A stretch of DNA of 64,000 bases from contig CALBTB010000009.1 in the NCBI GenBank assembly GCA_937967995.1, positions 62,001 through 126,000 on the forward strand, given 5' to 3'. The notes under the pieces were generated by a model, which ran no database searches, was not told where the DNA came from, and saw nothing but the letters and a program-made list of their open reading frames with translations. Source of the DNA: an uncultured Gammaproteobacteria bacterium. Lineage in GTDB: Bacteria > Pseudomonadota > Gammaproteobacteria > UBA6429 > Thiohalophilaceae. The translations under genes were made by a program, and so were the position numbers. Below, in pieces: positions 8,930-14,790 of this stretch (its first letter is position 1; each line of letters starts with the position of its first letter).

Positions 8930-9352
8930 TCAATATGCTCTCTCTTCCGTTCGTATTAGGCGCCAACAACAACCATTCAGGCGAAAGATAAAGTCTTTTA
9001 CGTAAAGATCGCTTTCCCTAGACTGAACCAAAACTTTCCGTTCGCTCTTGGAAATCTCGATAATCATCGATTGATAGTAGTCGCCGAGCTTGGGCATCAC
9101 CGGGTGAGGGTTCAGCCGAAGTACCTCAAGGGGCACGGTTTCCTCTATTCTTTTGAAATCTTCCGCAGCTATAACAGTTACGGATTGGAGGGGGTCGTCG
9201 ATTCTGGACAATTGAAATTCTTTAATGCGTGAGAACTTCGCAAGAAACTGGGTAAATTCTTCGGCCGACGAATTTTCCTGTGATGCGGCAGGGAACGGAA
9301 ACGCTAACGCCAGGACAACCAGAGCTGCATAGTATATGTTCGTGTAGCGCAC
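8930..9352 (-). CDS. Secreted hypothetical cassette protein (140 aa)
   Basis: A predicted periplasmic protein with an N-terminal signal peptide (cleavage likely after AAS, near residue 24). The start is GTG at 9352, supported by AAGGAG eight bases upstream. The mature part is mixed alpha/beta with charged residues and a C-terminal CCW pair. It matches no family I recognise. Its cassette lies between attC sites at 9370-9421 and 8830-8919. Base composition is closer to the flanks than that of its neighbours, which suggests a different donor. Confidence 0.65.
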   Translation of the reverse strand: MRYTNIYYAALVVLALAFPFPAASQENSSAEEFTQFLAKFSRIKEFQLSRIDDPLQSVTVIAAEDFKRIEETVPLEVLRLNPHPVMPKLGDYYQSMIIEISKSERKVLVQSRESDLYVKDFIFRLNGCCWRLIRTEERAY

Positions 9353-9369
9353 TCTTCCGCTCCTTGAGT

Positions 9370-9421
9370 ATCTAACGATTAAGCGCCGCTTTTGTGAATC
9401 AGCTGGAGTGCCTTGTTAGAT
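9370..9421 (-). other. Short attC recombination site (52 bp)
   Basis: The outer heptamers ATCTAAC and GTTAGAT are perfectly complementary. The interior is short, with weak pairing. It abuts a second candidate site at 9423-9487. Confidence 0.72.
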
Positions 9422-9422
9422 T

Positions 9423-9487
9423 GTATAACTAAAACCATGCTTGTATGGCTTGCCATGTGACGTATACCCCACCTGGTATTGTTAACC
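9423..9487 (-). other. Possible second attC, back to back with the previous one
   Basis: GTATAAC plus adjoining AAACC at the left pairs with GGTATT plus GTTAACC at the right, giving an imperfect 13-bp stem with a bulge, as in attC. It sits one base from the attC at 9370-9421, so the two would bound an empty, gene-less cassette. The sequence is diverged. Confidence 0.4.
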
Positions 9488-9522
9488 AAACGATTAGTCT
9501 ACCAATAAACCTAAACCAAAAA

Positions 9523-9577
9523 CCGGGGTCAGATCCTGGTTATTAGTAATATTAGAGAAAACTGGGATCTAACCCCG
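9523..9577 (-). repeat. REP-like inverted repeat in the 3' tail of the SH3b cassette
   Basis: Arms GGGGTCAGATCC (9525-9536) and GGGATCTAACCCC (9563-9575) are inverted copies around a 26-nt AT-rich loop. The GGGGTCAGA-type arm resembles short palindromic elements mobilised by REP-associated tyrosine transposases. It could also act as a transcript end for the upstream gene. No transposase is nearby. Confidence 0.55.
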
Positions 9578-9600
9578 CTTTTGAATGTGTTTTTAATCTC

Positions 9601-10278
9601 TTATTTTTCAATATAATTTTCACCATAACAAGAATTTTCACTTAAATTATATAAATCAATATTGCAATATTTGCTTTTTCCATATCGTATGACTTTATTA
9701 TATGAAATATAAAAATAGTTCTTATATTGATAAAGATGACTCTCACCTGAAAATTTTGTAGAAGGCACATTGCCATCGCCATCATAGGTATCGTGATGGT
9801 ATTTCTTTATGCGTCCTTCTTTATCTATTCTGTATTCATGCCTGGAATCACCATATTCTACATTGTATGAGTTAAATTCATTCCAGCGATTAACTTTCTG
9901 AAACATTTCTTTAACGACAACAAATGAGCTAAAAATCCATCCGTTAAACTTCCCTATGTTTTTTTCTGAATGAGCATTAACATTTTCCGGATCAACTGTT
10001 GCACTAACCTCAAGCCAAAAACCGTTATTACCACCTATATTGAGACATTCTTCGTCAATACTTGTGATTTCAACATCCGCTCCTAGTGGGAGCAAAGTAA
10101 CAATTTCACTTTTTAAATTTGATGAATTACGTAAATTTACTCCATTCGAAATCAAAAATCCCTTTTGCCCTTTCTCGAACTTAAAACCAATACATCCAAC
10201 TTCGTTTGAATTGGCAGTAGAAAAAAAGAAAAAACATAAAAATGATAAAACTATAAAATTACATAAGGATGAGTGCAT
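9601..10278 (-). CDS. Secreted SH3b-domain protein
   Basis: A 225-residue protein with a signal peptide (hydrophobic run ending near residue 25) and a bacterial SH3 domain (NGVNLRNSSNLKSEIVTLLP, then GADVEI) at about residues 42-110. Such domains often bind cell-wall peptides. The C-terminal half, rich in Tyr and Asn, is unrecognised. AGGAGG before the ATG at 10278 sets the start; the frame continues to 10314 only because it reads into the attC. It is a single-gene cassette with a 3' tail holding a REP-like hairpin. Confidence 0.78.
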   Translation of the reverse strand: MHSSLCNFIVLSFLCFFFFSTANSNEVGCIGFKFEKGQKGFLISNGVNLRNSSNLKSEIVTLLPLGADVEITSIDEECLNIGGNNGFWLEVSATVDPENVNAHSEKNIGKFNGWIFSSFVVVKEMFQKVNRWNEFNSYNVEYGDSRHEYRIDKEGRIKKYHHDTYDGDGNVPSTKFSGESHLYQYKNYFYISYNKVIRYGKSKYCNIDLYNLSENSCYGENYIEK

Positions 10279-10295
10279 ACCATTCCTCCTGAACG

Positions 10296-10373
10296 GCCTA
10301 ACGTTTGAAGCCACGGGCGACTCCAGCGCGGCGAAGCCGCGGTGAGGCGTCCCGGTGGGCTGAGTTGTTAGAC
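10296..10373 (-). other. attC recombination site (78 bp)
   Basis: The consensus heptamers GCCTAAC and GTTAGAC flank a strong imperfect hairpin (GCGGCGAAGCCGC core). It ends the lipoprotein cassette at 10381-10722. Confidence 0.88.
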
Positions 10374-10380
10374 CATTTTT

Positions 10381-10722
10381 TCATAATTTCTTACGAACCC
10401 ACTTCGAATTTTTACTAATTCTTCTAGCCTCCCAACCCACAGGAAGATCAGTAATTTTATACAATGTGGGATCTAGATTTAATGCTTCGGCCTTAGGCAA
10501 TATAAATGGTTTTTTATTTGAGACATCACTACCATCGTATAGCTGCCACCCGCCATGCCCTTCCTCATGGCGCACGATAAGAATTTGTGCTTTTCCATTA
10601 GCTATTTCTTCAGTAGTTATTACAACTGGGTCTAATGGGCTTTCCCAACTATTTCTATCTGGCTCCTGTGCCATGCAGCTAAACCCCACAAGCAGAAAAA
10701 GCATGTATAGTATTTTTTTCAT
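10381..10722 (-). CDS. Putative lipoprotein, cassette-encoded (113 aa)
   Basis: MKKILYMLFLLVGFSC is a short lipoprotein signal with cysteine after GFS, so the mature protein should be membrane-anchored in the envelope. The body contains GHGGWQLYDGSDV and LPVGWEARRIS, patterns I associate with small conserved cassette or immunity-like proteins but cannot name. The ATG at 10722 lies three bases outside the attC; the frame beyond it (residues NVRP) is attC sequence. The neighbouring cassette upstream also encodes a lipoprotein. Confidence 0.68.
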   Translation of the reverse strand: MKKILYMLFLLVGFSCMAQEPDRNSWESPLDPVVITTEEIANGKAQILIVRHEEGHGGWQLYDGSDVSNKKPFILPKAEALNLDPTLYKITDLPVGWEARRISKNSKWVRKKL

Positions 10723-10724
10723 TG

Positions 10725-10805
10725 GTCTAACGTTGAAGGCCATGCGCGCCCATTGCCGCTCACGAAGTGAGCGGTAAGGCGTCGCGATGGGCCGCCTTGT
10801 TATGG
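10725..10805 (-). other. attC recombination site, GGCCATGCGCG class
   Basis: The heptamers are GTCTAAC and GTTATGG. The interior contains GCTCACGAAGTGAGC hairpin arms and the GGCCATGCGCG/CGCGATGGGCC outer arms shared with the sites at 12517 and 12941. It provides the TAA stop of the upstream gene. Confidence 0.9.
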
Positions 10806-11228
10806 CTTTTTAATGTATTTGCATTTGCCATTATTTGCCAAATATTCAAAAGGTTTACCGGCGCTACTATTATCAAGAAATAACTCTATCTCTAATTGAG
10901 AAAAAGAATATGTGACTTCTTTTTCAGTTTTATTAGAATTAACCCATTTACTATAGATTTCGTGAGCAGATAAGTAATCTTTAACATCTGATATACACTG
11001 CATCGATTCATCATAATGCTTGATACCGACGCTTACTTTGCAACTAGCATTCTCCATTTTTTCAACTGAAAGTGTGGGACCGACTAATGGACTTTCACAC
11101 ACATATGTCTTACACCCATTCAAACTATCTGCAAATTTTCTATCGCTACAAGTGTAGAAATCACAAGCCGTTAAAACGTAGCTCATAAGAAAAATCAGTG
11201 TCCAGGTTTTAGTGTTTTTGTAAGCCAT
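10800..11228 (-). CDS. Putative cysteine-rich lipoprotein, cassette-encoded
   Basis: A 142-residue protein whose N-terminus ends in the lipobox LTAC, followed by a cysteine-rich start (DFYTC, GCKTYVC) and further cysteines near the middle and end, consistent with disulfides in the periplasm. No family is recognised. The ATG at 11226-11228 lies inside the attC core heptamer (GTTATGG in gene sense) and the TAA stop (10800-10802) inside the next attC, so the coding sequence fills the cassette. The longer open frame to 11294 is attC read-through. Confidence 0.68.
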   Translation of the reverse strand: MAYKNTKTWTLIFLMSYVLTACDFYTCSDRKFADSLNGCKTYVCESPLVGPTLSVEKMENASCKVSVGIKHYDESMQCISDVKDYLSAHEIYSKWVNSNKTEKEVTYSFSQLEIELFLDNSSAGKPFEYLANNGKCKYIKKP

Positions 11229-11314
11229 AACGTTTGAGCCAAGGGGCTGACAAAACGCGAAGCGGTTTGGCAGTCCCGCCAGCGTAGCGGGCAAACTTGG
11301 GCGACTTGTTAGAT
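11225..11314 (-). other. attC recombination site, GCCAAGGGGCTG class
   Basis: The heptamers are CCATAAC and GTTAGAT. The interior matches the five-member class with GCCAAGGGGCTGAC, AAGCGGTTTGGCAGTC and a CCCGC...GCGGG inner hairpin. It ends the EF-Ts-like cassette. Confidence 0.9.
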
Positions 11315-11317
11315 TGA

Positions 11318-11605
11318 TTATGCTTCATAAATAGTAAACCGCTCAATATTCACTGAAGTTTCAAATTGTTGAGATAAATTATACAAATATGACTCAACAG
11401 ATAATTCTTCGTTTTTTATGTATTTACTTTTTAAGAGGTTACTTAAGCTGGTTTCCTTACTCGCAGCGATTTGCATAGCGAGAATACTAGTATGATTTAA
11501 TAATTCTTTTATTTTTTCTCCGATATCTGGTTCAACAGATATATGCATTAATACACCAATTTCTCCGTTATTATGGATATATGACTGAATTATCCCTTTT
11601 TTCAT
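11318..11605 (-). CDS. Stand-alone EF-Ts dimerisation-domain-like protein
   Basis: A 95-residue protein that reads like the C-terminal core of elongation factor Ts without the UBA domain or TDVG region. IIQSYIHNNGEIGVL matches the SYIH-GGRIGVL strand-turn of EF-Ts, ILAMQIAASK matches the following helix, and the end (SKYIKNEELSVESYL, then NIERFTIYE) matches the PFVKD...TV...RFVRFEVGE tail. EF-Ts exchanges nucleotide on EF-Tu; this small protein might bind EF-Tu or mimic that surface. The assignment is by eye. It is a complete single-gene cassette between two attC sites of the same class. Confidence 0.6.
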   Translation of the reverse strand: MKKGIIQSYIHNNGEIGVLMHISVEPDIGEKIKELLNHTSILAMQIAASKETSLSNLLKSKYIKNEELSVESYLYNLSQQFETSVNIERFTIYEA

Positions 11606-11613
11606 TTTTTACA

Positions 11614-11703
11614 ATCTAACGTTGAAGCCAAGGGGCTGACAAAACGCGAAGCGGTTTGGCAGTCCCGCCCGCGCAGCGGGCAAACTTGGGCGACTTGTTA
11701 GGG
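11614..11703 (-). other. attC recombination site, GCCAAGGGGCTG class
   Basis: The heptamers are ATCTAAC and GTTAGGG; the interior is nearly identical to the sites at 11225, 13368, 13919 and 14308. It supplies the TAA stop (11698-11700) of the upstream membrane protein. Confidence 0.92.
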
Positions 11704-12090
11704 ATTTTCAACTTCTTGCTCTTTAAATTTTTCAGAATAATGATATACAAAATATATAATTAATACCCAATATTTCATTAGAATTGCAGTGACTAGCCAT
11801 AAAATCGAAATATAACCTTTAGATTTTTCACGTTTCCACAACCAAATACCAACTACTATATGCGGTAATGTATCAACAACAATATTTATGAATTGGAGTA
11901 ATGTGATTGCTTTACCAGGAGTACCAGCAATTAAAATTGCATATTTCATAAAACCCTTTATTTCTTCTGGACCCTGCGATGAATTTGAGAACAATTCAGT
12001 GAGCATGATCCTTACATAGCCACCAACAAGCAGTTCAAGTATTAATACTGGTACTAACCATTTTAGTAATTTTAGTATATCCTTATTCAT
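11698..12090 (-). CDS. Cassette-encoded polytopic membrane protein (130 aa)
   Basis: Four hydrophobic stretches (about residues 10-33, 48-70, 72-85 and 93-115) suggest a small inner-membrane protein with a charged C-terminal tail (SEKFKEQEVENP). No family is recognised. GGGAAA six bases before the ATG at 12090 is a modest ribosome site. The stop codon is encoded in the attC. Very AT-rich, unlike the flanking chromosome. Confidence 0.65.
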   Translation of the reverse strand: MNKDILKLLKWLVPVLILELLVGGYVRIMLTELFSNSSQGPEEIKGFMKYAILIAGTPGKAITLLQFINIVVDTLPHIVVGIWLWKREKSKGYISILWLVTAILMKYWVLIIYFVYHYSEKFKEQEVENP

Positions 12091-12096
12091 TTATTT

Positions 12097-12186
12097 CCCT
12101 AACGTTTAAAACAAACGGCAGCCAGCGCGAAGCGCGAGTTGGCTGTCCGGTGCGCGGAGCGCACGAATTTGGTTGCCTTGTTATAT
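12097..12186 (-). other. attC recombination site (90 bp, own class)
   Basis: The heptamers are CCCTAAC and GTTATAT. Inner arms GCGCGAAGCGCG and GTGCGCGGAGCGCAC form strong hairpins. The sequence differs from the two main attC classes here. Confidence 0.88.
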
Positions 12187-12189
12187 GCT

Positions 12190-12513
12190 TTATTCATTAA
12201 GTAATTTTTCATATTCTTCTTTTGCATCATCATCTATTTGTATTTCAACAGATTCTGCCCAATGTGCATTTGAACCTCGTTTTTTAATGCCTGAGATCCA
12301 ATACTCTTCGCCGGTTTCTTCATCATAATGATTTCCTGCGATACCGCCGCCTTTTGCTCGTTTTAGGGAACGGCCTCTGTAATATACAGTTAACCCACTT
12401 TTTGAAAATTCAACCCAACCGATTCGGGCATCAGCACCATCAATGTCACCATCTTTATTTTCGATGTACATTACTCGACGCGATTCACCTTTAGTAAGTT
12501 GATTATTTTTCAT
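12190..12513 (-). CDS. Small conserved cassette protein (107 aa), function unknown
   Basis: A soluble acidic protein. Segments KGESRRVMYIENKDGDIDG, ARIGWVEFSKSG and YYRGRSLKR are those of a small family I recall from environmental and integron cassettes, sometimes given an enzyme name in databases without support. No catalytic motif is visible. The ATG at 12513 starts within ten bases of the attC core and has no clear ribosome site, so translation may depend on upstream coupling or AT-rich leader sequence. Confidence 0.7.
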   Translation of the reverse strand: MKNNQLTKGESRRVMYIENKDGDIDGADARIGWVEFSKSGLTVYYRGRSLKRAKGGGIAGNHYDEETGEEYWISGIKKRGSNAHWAESVEIQIDDDAKEEYEKLLNE

Positions 12514-12516
12514 AGC

Positions 12517-12597
12517 ATATAACGTTTAAGGCCATGCGCGACCAATACCGCGAACAAAGTGAGCGGTAGGGCGTCGCGATGGGCCGCCTTGTTAGGC
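12517..12597 (-). other. attC recombination site, GGCCATGCGCG class
   Basis: The heptamers are ATATAAC and GTTAGGC, with GGCCATGCGCGACC and GCGTCGCGATGGGCC arms shared with the sites at 10725 and 12941. It supplies the TAA stop of the upstream gene. Confidence 0.92.
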
Positions 12598-12930
12598 ATT
12601 TTTTTCCTCATTTTCTATTTCTTCTAAAGTTTTATAGCCCGACATTGCGCTAGTTTGAGTATGTAGCCATATTCGAACAGCATTTTCATTGTTTGGATTT
12701 AAATACTCATAACCAGCAGAATGAAATTCAGGGTCATATTCTTTGGGTTGTTCTACTAGATTATGGCCTAGCGCAATAAGGGTGTTTGCTATTTCTTTAA
12801 ATTTATTTTCTGCTGCTTCATTTAATGACGATGCTATTTCGTCACCAAGATCCTTCAGAAGTGACTCCTCTTCTTTAGAGCCTGGCTCTAGTTTTTCAAA
12901 TGCCTCAATTGTGAAACGTTTATCAATCAT
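12592..12930 (-). CDS. Cassette-encoded hypothetical protein (112 aa)
   Basis: An acidic, mostly helical soluble protein; the middle (NEAAENKFKEIANTLIALGH) looks like a coiled or helical-bundle region, followed by a Tyr/Asn-rich loop (YDPEFHSAGYEYLNP). No known family is recognised. The ATG at 12930 has no obvious ribosome site but lies close to the attC junction at 12941. The TAA stop (12592-12594) is part of the attC heptamer. Confidence 0.6.
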   Translation of the reverse strand: MIDKRFTIEAFEKLEPGSKEEESLLKDLGDEIASSLNEAAENKFKEIANTLIALGHNLVEQPKEYDPEFHSAGYEYLNPNNENAVRIWLHTQTSAMSGYKTLEEIENEEKNA

Positions 12931-12940
12931 TATTATGAAT

Positions 12941-13021
12941 GCCTAACGTTTAAGGCCATGCGCGACCAACAGCGCGCACGAAGTGCGCGGTGGGGCGTCG
13001 CGATGGGCCGCCTTGTTAGGT
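12941..13021 (-). other. attC recombination site, GGCCATGCGCG class
   Basis: The consensus heptamers GCCTAAC and GTTAGGT flank the GGCCATGCGCGACC and CGCGATGGGCC arms, with a GCGCGCACGAAGTGCGCG inner hairpin. Confidence 0.93.
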
Positions 13022-13024
13022 TTT

Positions 13025-13345
13025 TTACTCATTTTTACCACTAAACCTAGACTTTTTCTCATCATCCAACTCTATCTTTTCATAGATAGAATAGGCATAT
13101 CGTTTCAAAGTATATCCAGCTAAGAATGTTACAAAACCTGCAAACAGATACAAGCCTATAGTTAATTTTTCATCAGATAGCAATGGTGTGAATGGCGTTA
13201 TTAGGGAAAAGAAATAAAGACGATCAGATAATTTTATAAGTGAATCCGCATGAATTTGCTTAACTTTCTTTGTTTTAAAATCATCAATTGACCCTGTAAT
13301 CCATTCGTACAATTTAAATGAAATATTTTTAAGTCCTTGTAACAT
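13025..13345 (-). CDS. Cassette-encoded two-helix membrane protein (106 aa)
   Basis: The N-terminus is amphipathic (LKNISFKLYEWI). Two hydrophobic helices (about residues 45-60 and 65-82) are followed by a strongly charged tail (DDEKKSRFSGKNE). This layout suggests a small inner-membrane protein with both ends in the cytoplasm. AAGGAAAGGGAG before the ATG at 13345 is a strong ribosome site and excludes the other frame that runs through the attC to 13437. No family is recognised. Confidence 0.65.
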   Translation of the reverse strand: MLQGLKNISFKLYEWITGSIDDFKTKKVKQIHADSLIKLSDRLYFFSLITPFTPLLSDEKLTIGLYLFAGFVTFLAGYTLKRYAYSIYEKIELDDEKKSRFSGKNE

Positions 13346-13367
13346 CTCCCTTTCCTTTGATCTAAAA

Positions 13368-13457
13368 ACCTAACGTTTAAGCCAAGGGGCTGCCAAAAAG
13401 CGAAGCGGTTTGGCAGTCCCGCCCGCGTAGCGGGCACACTTGGGCGCCTTGTTAGAT
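13368..13457 (-). other. attC recombination site, GCCAAGGGGCTG class
   Basis: The heptamers are ACCTAAC and GTTAGAT, with the same nested arms as the sites at 13919 and 14308 and a CCCGCCCGCGTAGCGGGC inner hairpin. Confidence 0.93.
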
Positions 13458-13460
13458 GTG

Positions 13461-13916
13461 TTAAGGCATGAGAGTGAATTTAAGTTTAGTACCATCATTT
13501 GCCCCAAATAAACCAACAAGTACCATTTTAGTAATTCTAGCTAATTCCTCTGCGTCTGAGGGAACGTTTGCGTCTAAAAACAACGCACCATCTGAGCCTT
13601 TTGTTTCACGCACTTCGATATCAGAGTTTGAGCATATTTCTCTATACTTATTACTTAATTCTATTTGTCTTGGCGTGATAGCAGGGTAATCCATTTCTAC
13701 TTTTTTACCATGCCGCGAAAATTGAATAAAATCTTCCTGGCCGTGAATAGCCACGACTACCTTTGTTATTTCCGGCTTAGAATTGAGTAGCACGTTAAAT
13801 TTACCCGGTAGATCTTTAAAGTATCCACGCTCGATTAGCCTGCTACGTGGAATATATAGGTAAATTAGTACTGCAATCCCAAGAATTACTAAAACTGTTG
13901 TGATTGTTGTATTCAT
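13461..13916 (-). CDS. Cassette-encoded membrane-anchored hypothetical protein (151 aa)
   Basis: One N-terminal membrane helix (about residues 4-22) is followed by a soluble mixed domain with SRHGKKVEMDYPAITPRQIE and a hydrophobic end (ARITKMVLVGLFGA). The helix is an anchor rather than a cleaved signal because no signal-peptidase site follows. The ATG at 13916 lies three bases from the attC heptamer, so there is no room for a normal ribosome site inside the cassette; translation may be leaderless or coupled. The frame to 14012 is attC read-through. The family is unknown. Confidence 0.65.
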   Translation of the reverse strand: MNTTITTVLVILGIAVLIYLYIPRSRLIERGYFKDLPGKFNVLLNSKPEITKVVVAIHGQEDFIQFSRHGKKVEMDYPAITPRQIELSNKYREICSNSDIEVRETKGSDGALFLDANVPSDAEELARITKMVLVGLFGANDGTKLKFTLMP

Positions 13917-13918
13917 AC

Positions 13919-14008
13919 ATCTAACGTTTAAGCCAAGGGGCTGACAAAGCGCGAAGCGGTTTGGCAGTCCCGCCCGCGCAGCGGGCAAGCTTGGGCGACT
14001 TGTTAGGC
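13919..14008 (-). other. attC recombination site, GCCAAGGGGCTG class
   Basis: The heptamers are ATCTAAC and GTTAGGC, with the full set of class arms. It supplies the TAA stop (14003-14005) of the zinc-ribbon cassette gene. Confidence 0.93.
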
Positions 14009-14296
14009 ACAATTACCATTAATTTTTATACCACAATGTGCACAACTTTGACGCAATGTATTCCCCCAAAACGGACTTGAACCATGAAAATACTCTCCAC
14101 AATTAGGACATTTTCGAGACATAACAAATAAGGTTGATCCGATTAATATTACTACAACAAAGAATGAATATATTTTTAGTAAATTAGCTGAACCAATAAA
14201 ACTTAATACTAACCCTACTAATATTCCAATAACCCATAATGCATTTTCTGATCTTTTATATATCTTCAGTTTATTAGTTTTAGCGTGAATCGACAT
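14003..14296 (-). CDS. Membrane protein with C-terminal zinc ribbon, cassette-encoded
   Basis: A 97-residue protein with two adjacent hydrophobic helices (about residues 20-38 and 42-59) followed by a zinc-ribbon pattern, CPNC then CAHC about 24 residues later. The ribbon should face the cytoplasm if the basic N-terminus (KTNKLKIYKRSE) is inside. The ATG at 14296 has only an A-rich leader. The stop is encoded in the attC. The longer frame to 14377 reads through an attC. Metal sensing or nucleic-acid contact is possible but not shown. Confidence 0.68.
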   Translation of the reverse strand: MSIHAKTNKLKIYKRSENALWVIGILVGLVLSFIGSANLLKIYSFFVVVILIGSTLFVMSRKCPNCGEYFHGSSPFWGNTLRQSCAHCGIKINGNCA

Positions 14297-14307
14297 TTTC
14301 TTTTGGT

Positions 14308-14397
14308 GCCTAACGTTTGAGCCAAGGGGCTGACAAAACGCAAAGCGGTTTGGCAGTCCCGCCGGCGTAGCCGGCAAACTTGGGCGACTTGTTAGGT
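14308..14397 (-). other. attC recombination site, GCCAAGGGGCTG class, attI-proximal
   Basis: The consensus heptamers GCCTAAC and GTTAGGT flank the shared nested arms. It ends the first (attI-proximal) cassette. Confidence 0.93.
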
Positions 14398-14400
14398 TGA

Positions 14401-14691
14401 TTATTTACAATTCTCATTTGTAGACATATATATTTTTGCTTTTTCATACGACTTGATGGATTCAAGCGCCTCTAAAACCATTTTGGTTTGAGCATCAATA
14501 TCTGCGCAAAGCCATACATTTTGCGCATTAATTTTATTTAAAGATTTTAAAATAGCATCGCCTCCACCTACTGCTTCTCCATTAAATAAAACTAATCCAC
14601 GTTTTACTGAAACTGTTACATCCATTTCTGGCCATTCCTCAGCATACACAGTCGATATGGAAAGCATCATTAATAGAATACATAGTTTCAT
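14401..14691 (-). CDS. Secreted ExbD/TolR periplasmic-domain-like protein, first cassette
   Basis: A 96-residue protein with a cleavable signal peptide (after VYA, residue 17). The mature part reads like the periplasmic domain of ExbD/TolR: VTVSVKRGLVLFNGEAV, then a helix (GDAILKSLNKI), then VWLCADIDAQT and a final helix and strand. The membrane helix with the proton-binding aspartate is absent, so it cannot drive transport itself, but it could bind peptidoglycan or TonB-system partners. The assignment is by eye. It is the cassette nearest the attI-side junction and so probably the most recently captured. Confidence 0.55.
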   Translation of the reverse strand: MKLCILLMMLSISTVYAEEWPEMDVTVSVKRGLVLFNGEAVGGGDAILKSLNKINAQNVWLCADIDAQTKMVLEALESIKSYEKAKIYMSTNENCK

Positions 14692-14698
14692 TTTAACA

Positions 14699-14790
14699 AC
14701 CTAACAGTGTATTAGACGGAATGTCTATTATTAGACATTATGTCGATTACTAGACACATGTGTCTAATTCTAGGCAAAAATGTCTATATC
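14699..14790 (-). other. attI-side end of the cassette array with four tandem dyad repeats
   Basis: A core heptamer (ACCTAAC, 14699-14705) has no attC partner to its right, which is what an attI junction looks like. Beyond it come four dyad-symmetric units starting at 14713, 14732, 14751 and 14771: TAGACGGAATGTCTA, TAGACATTATGTCGA, TAGACACATGTGTCTA (perfect palindrome) and TAGGCAAAAATGTCTA. Their period is 19, 19 and 20 bp, close to two helical turns, so they look like a phased operator or iteron set. The last overlaps the stop codon of the gene at 14784-15158. No integrase gene adjoins. Confidence 0.6.

Noticed and set aside
8210..14008. Toxin-antitoxin pairs in cassettes
   Set aside because: No pair of adjacent small genes with known toxin or antitoxin motifs was found; every cassette in the clear array carries one gene.
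11225..14397. Regularly spaced near-identical repeats as a CRISPR array
   Set aside because: Repeats are 80-90 bp with nested hairpins and separate genes of 300-500 bp; no cas gene is present. They are attC sites.
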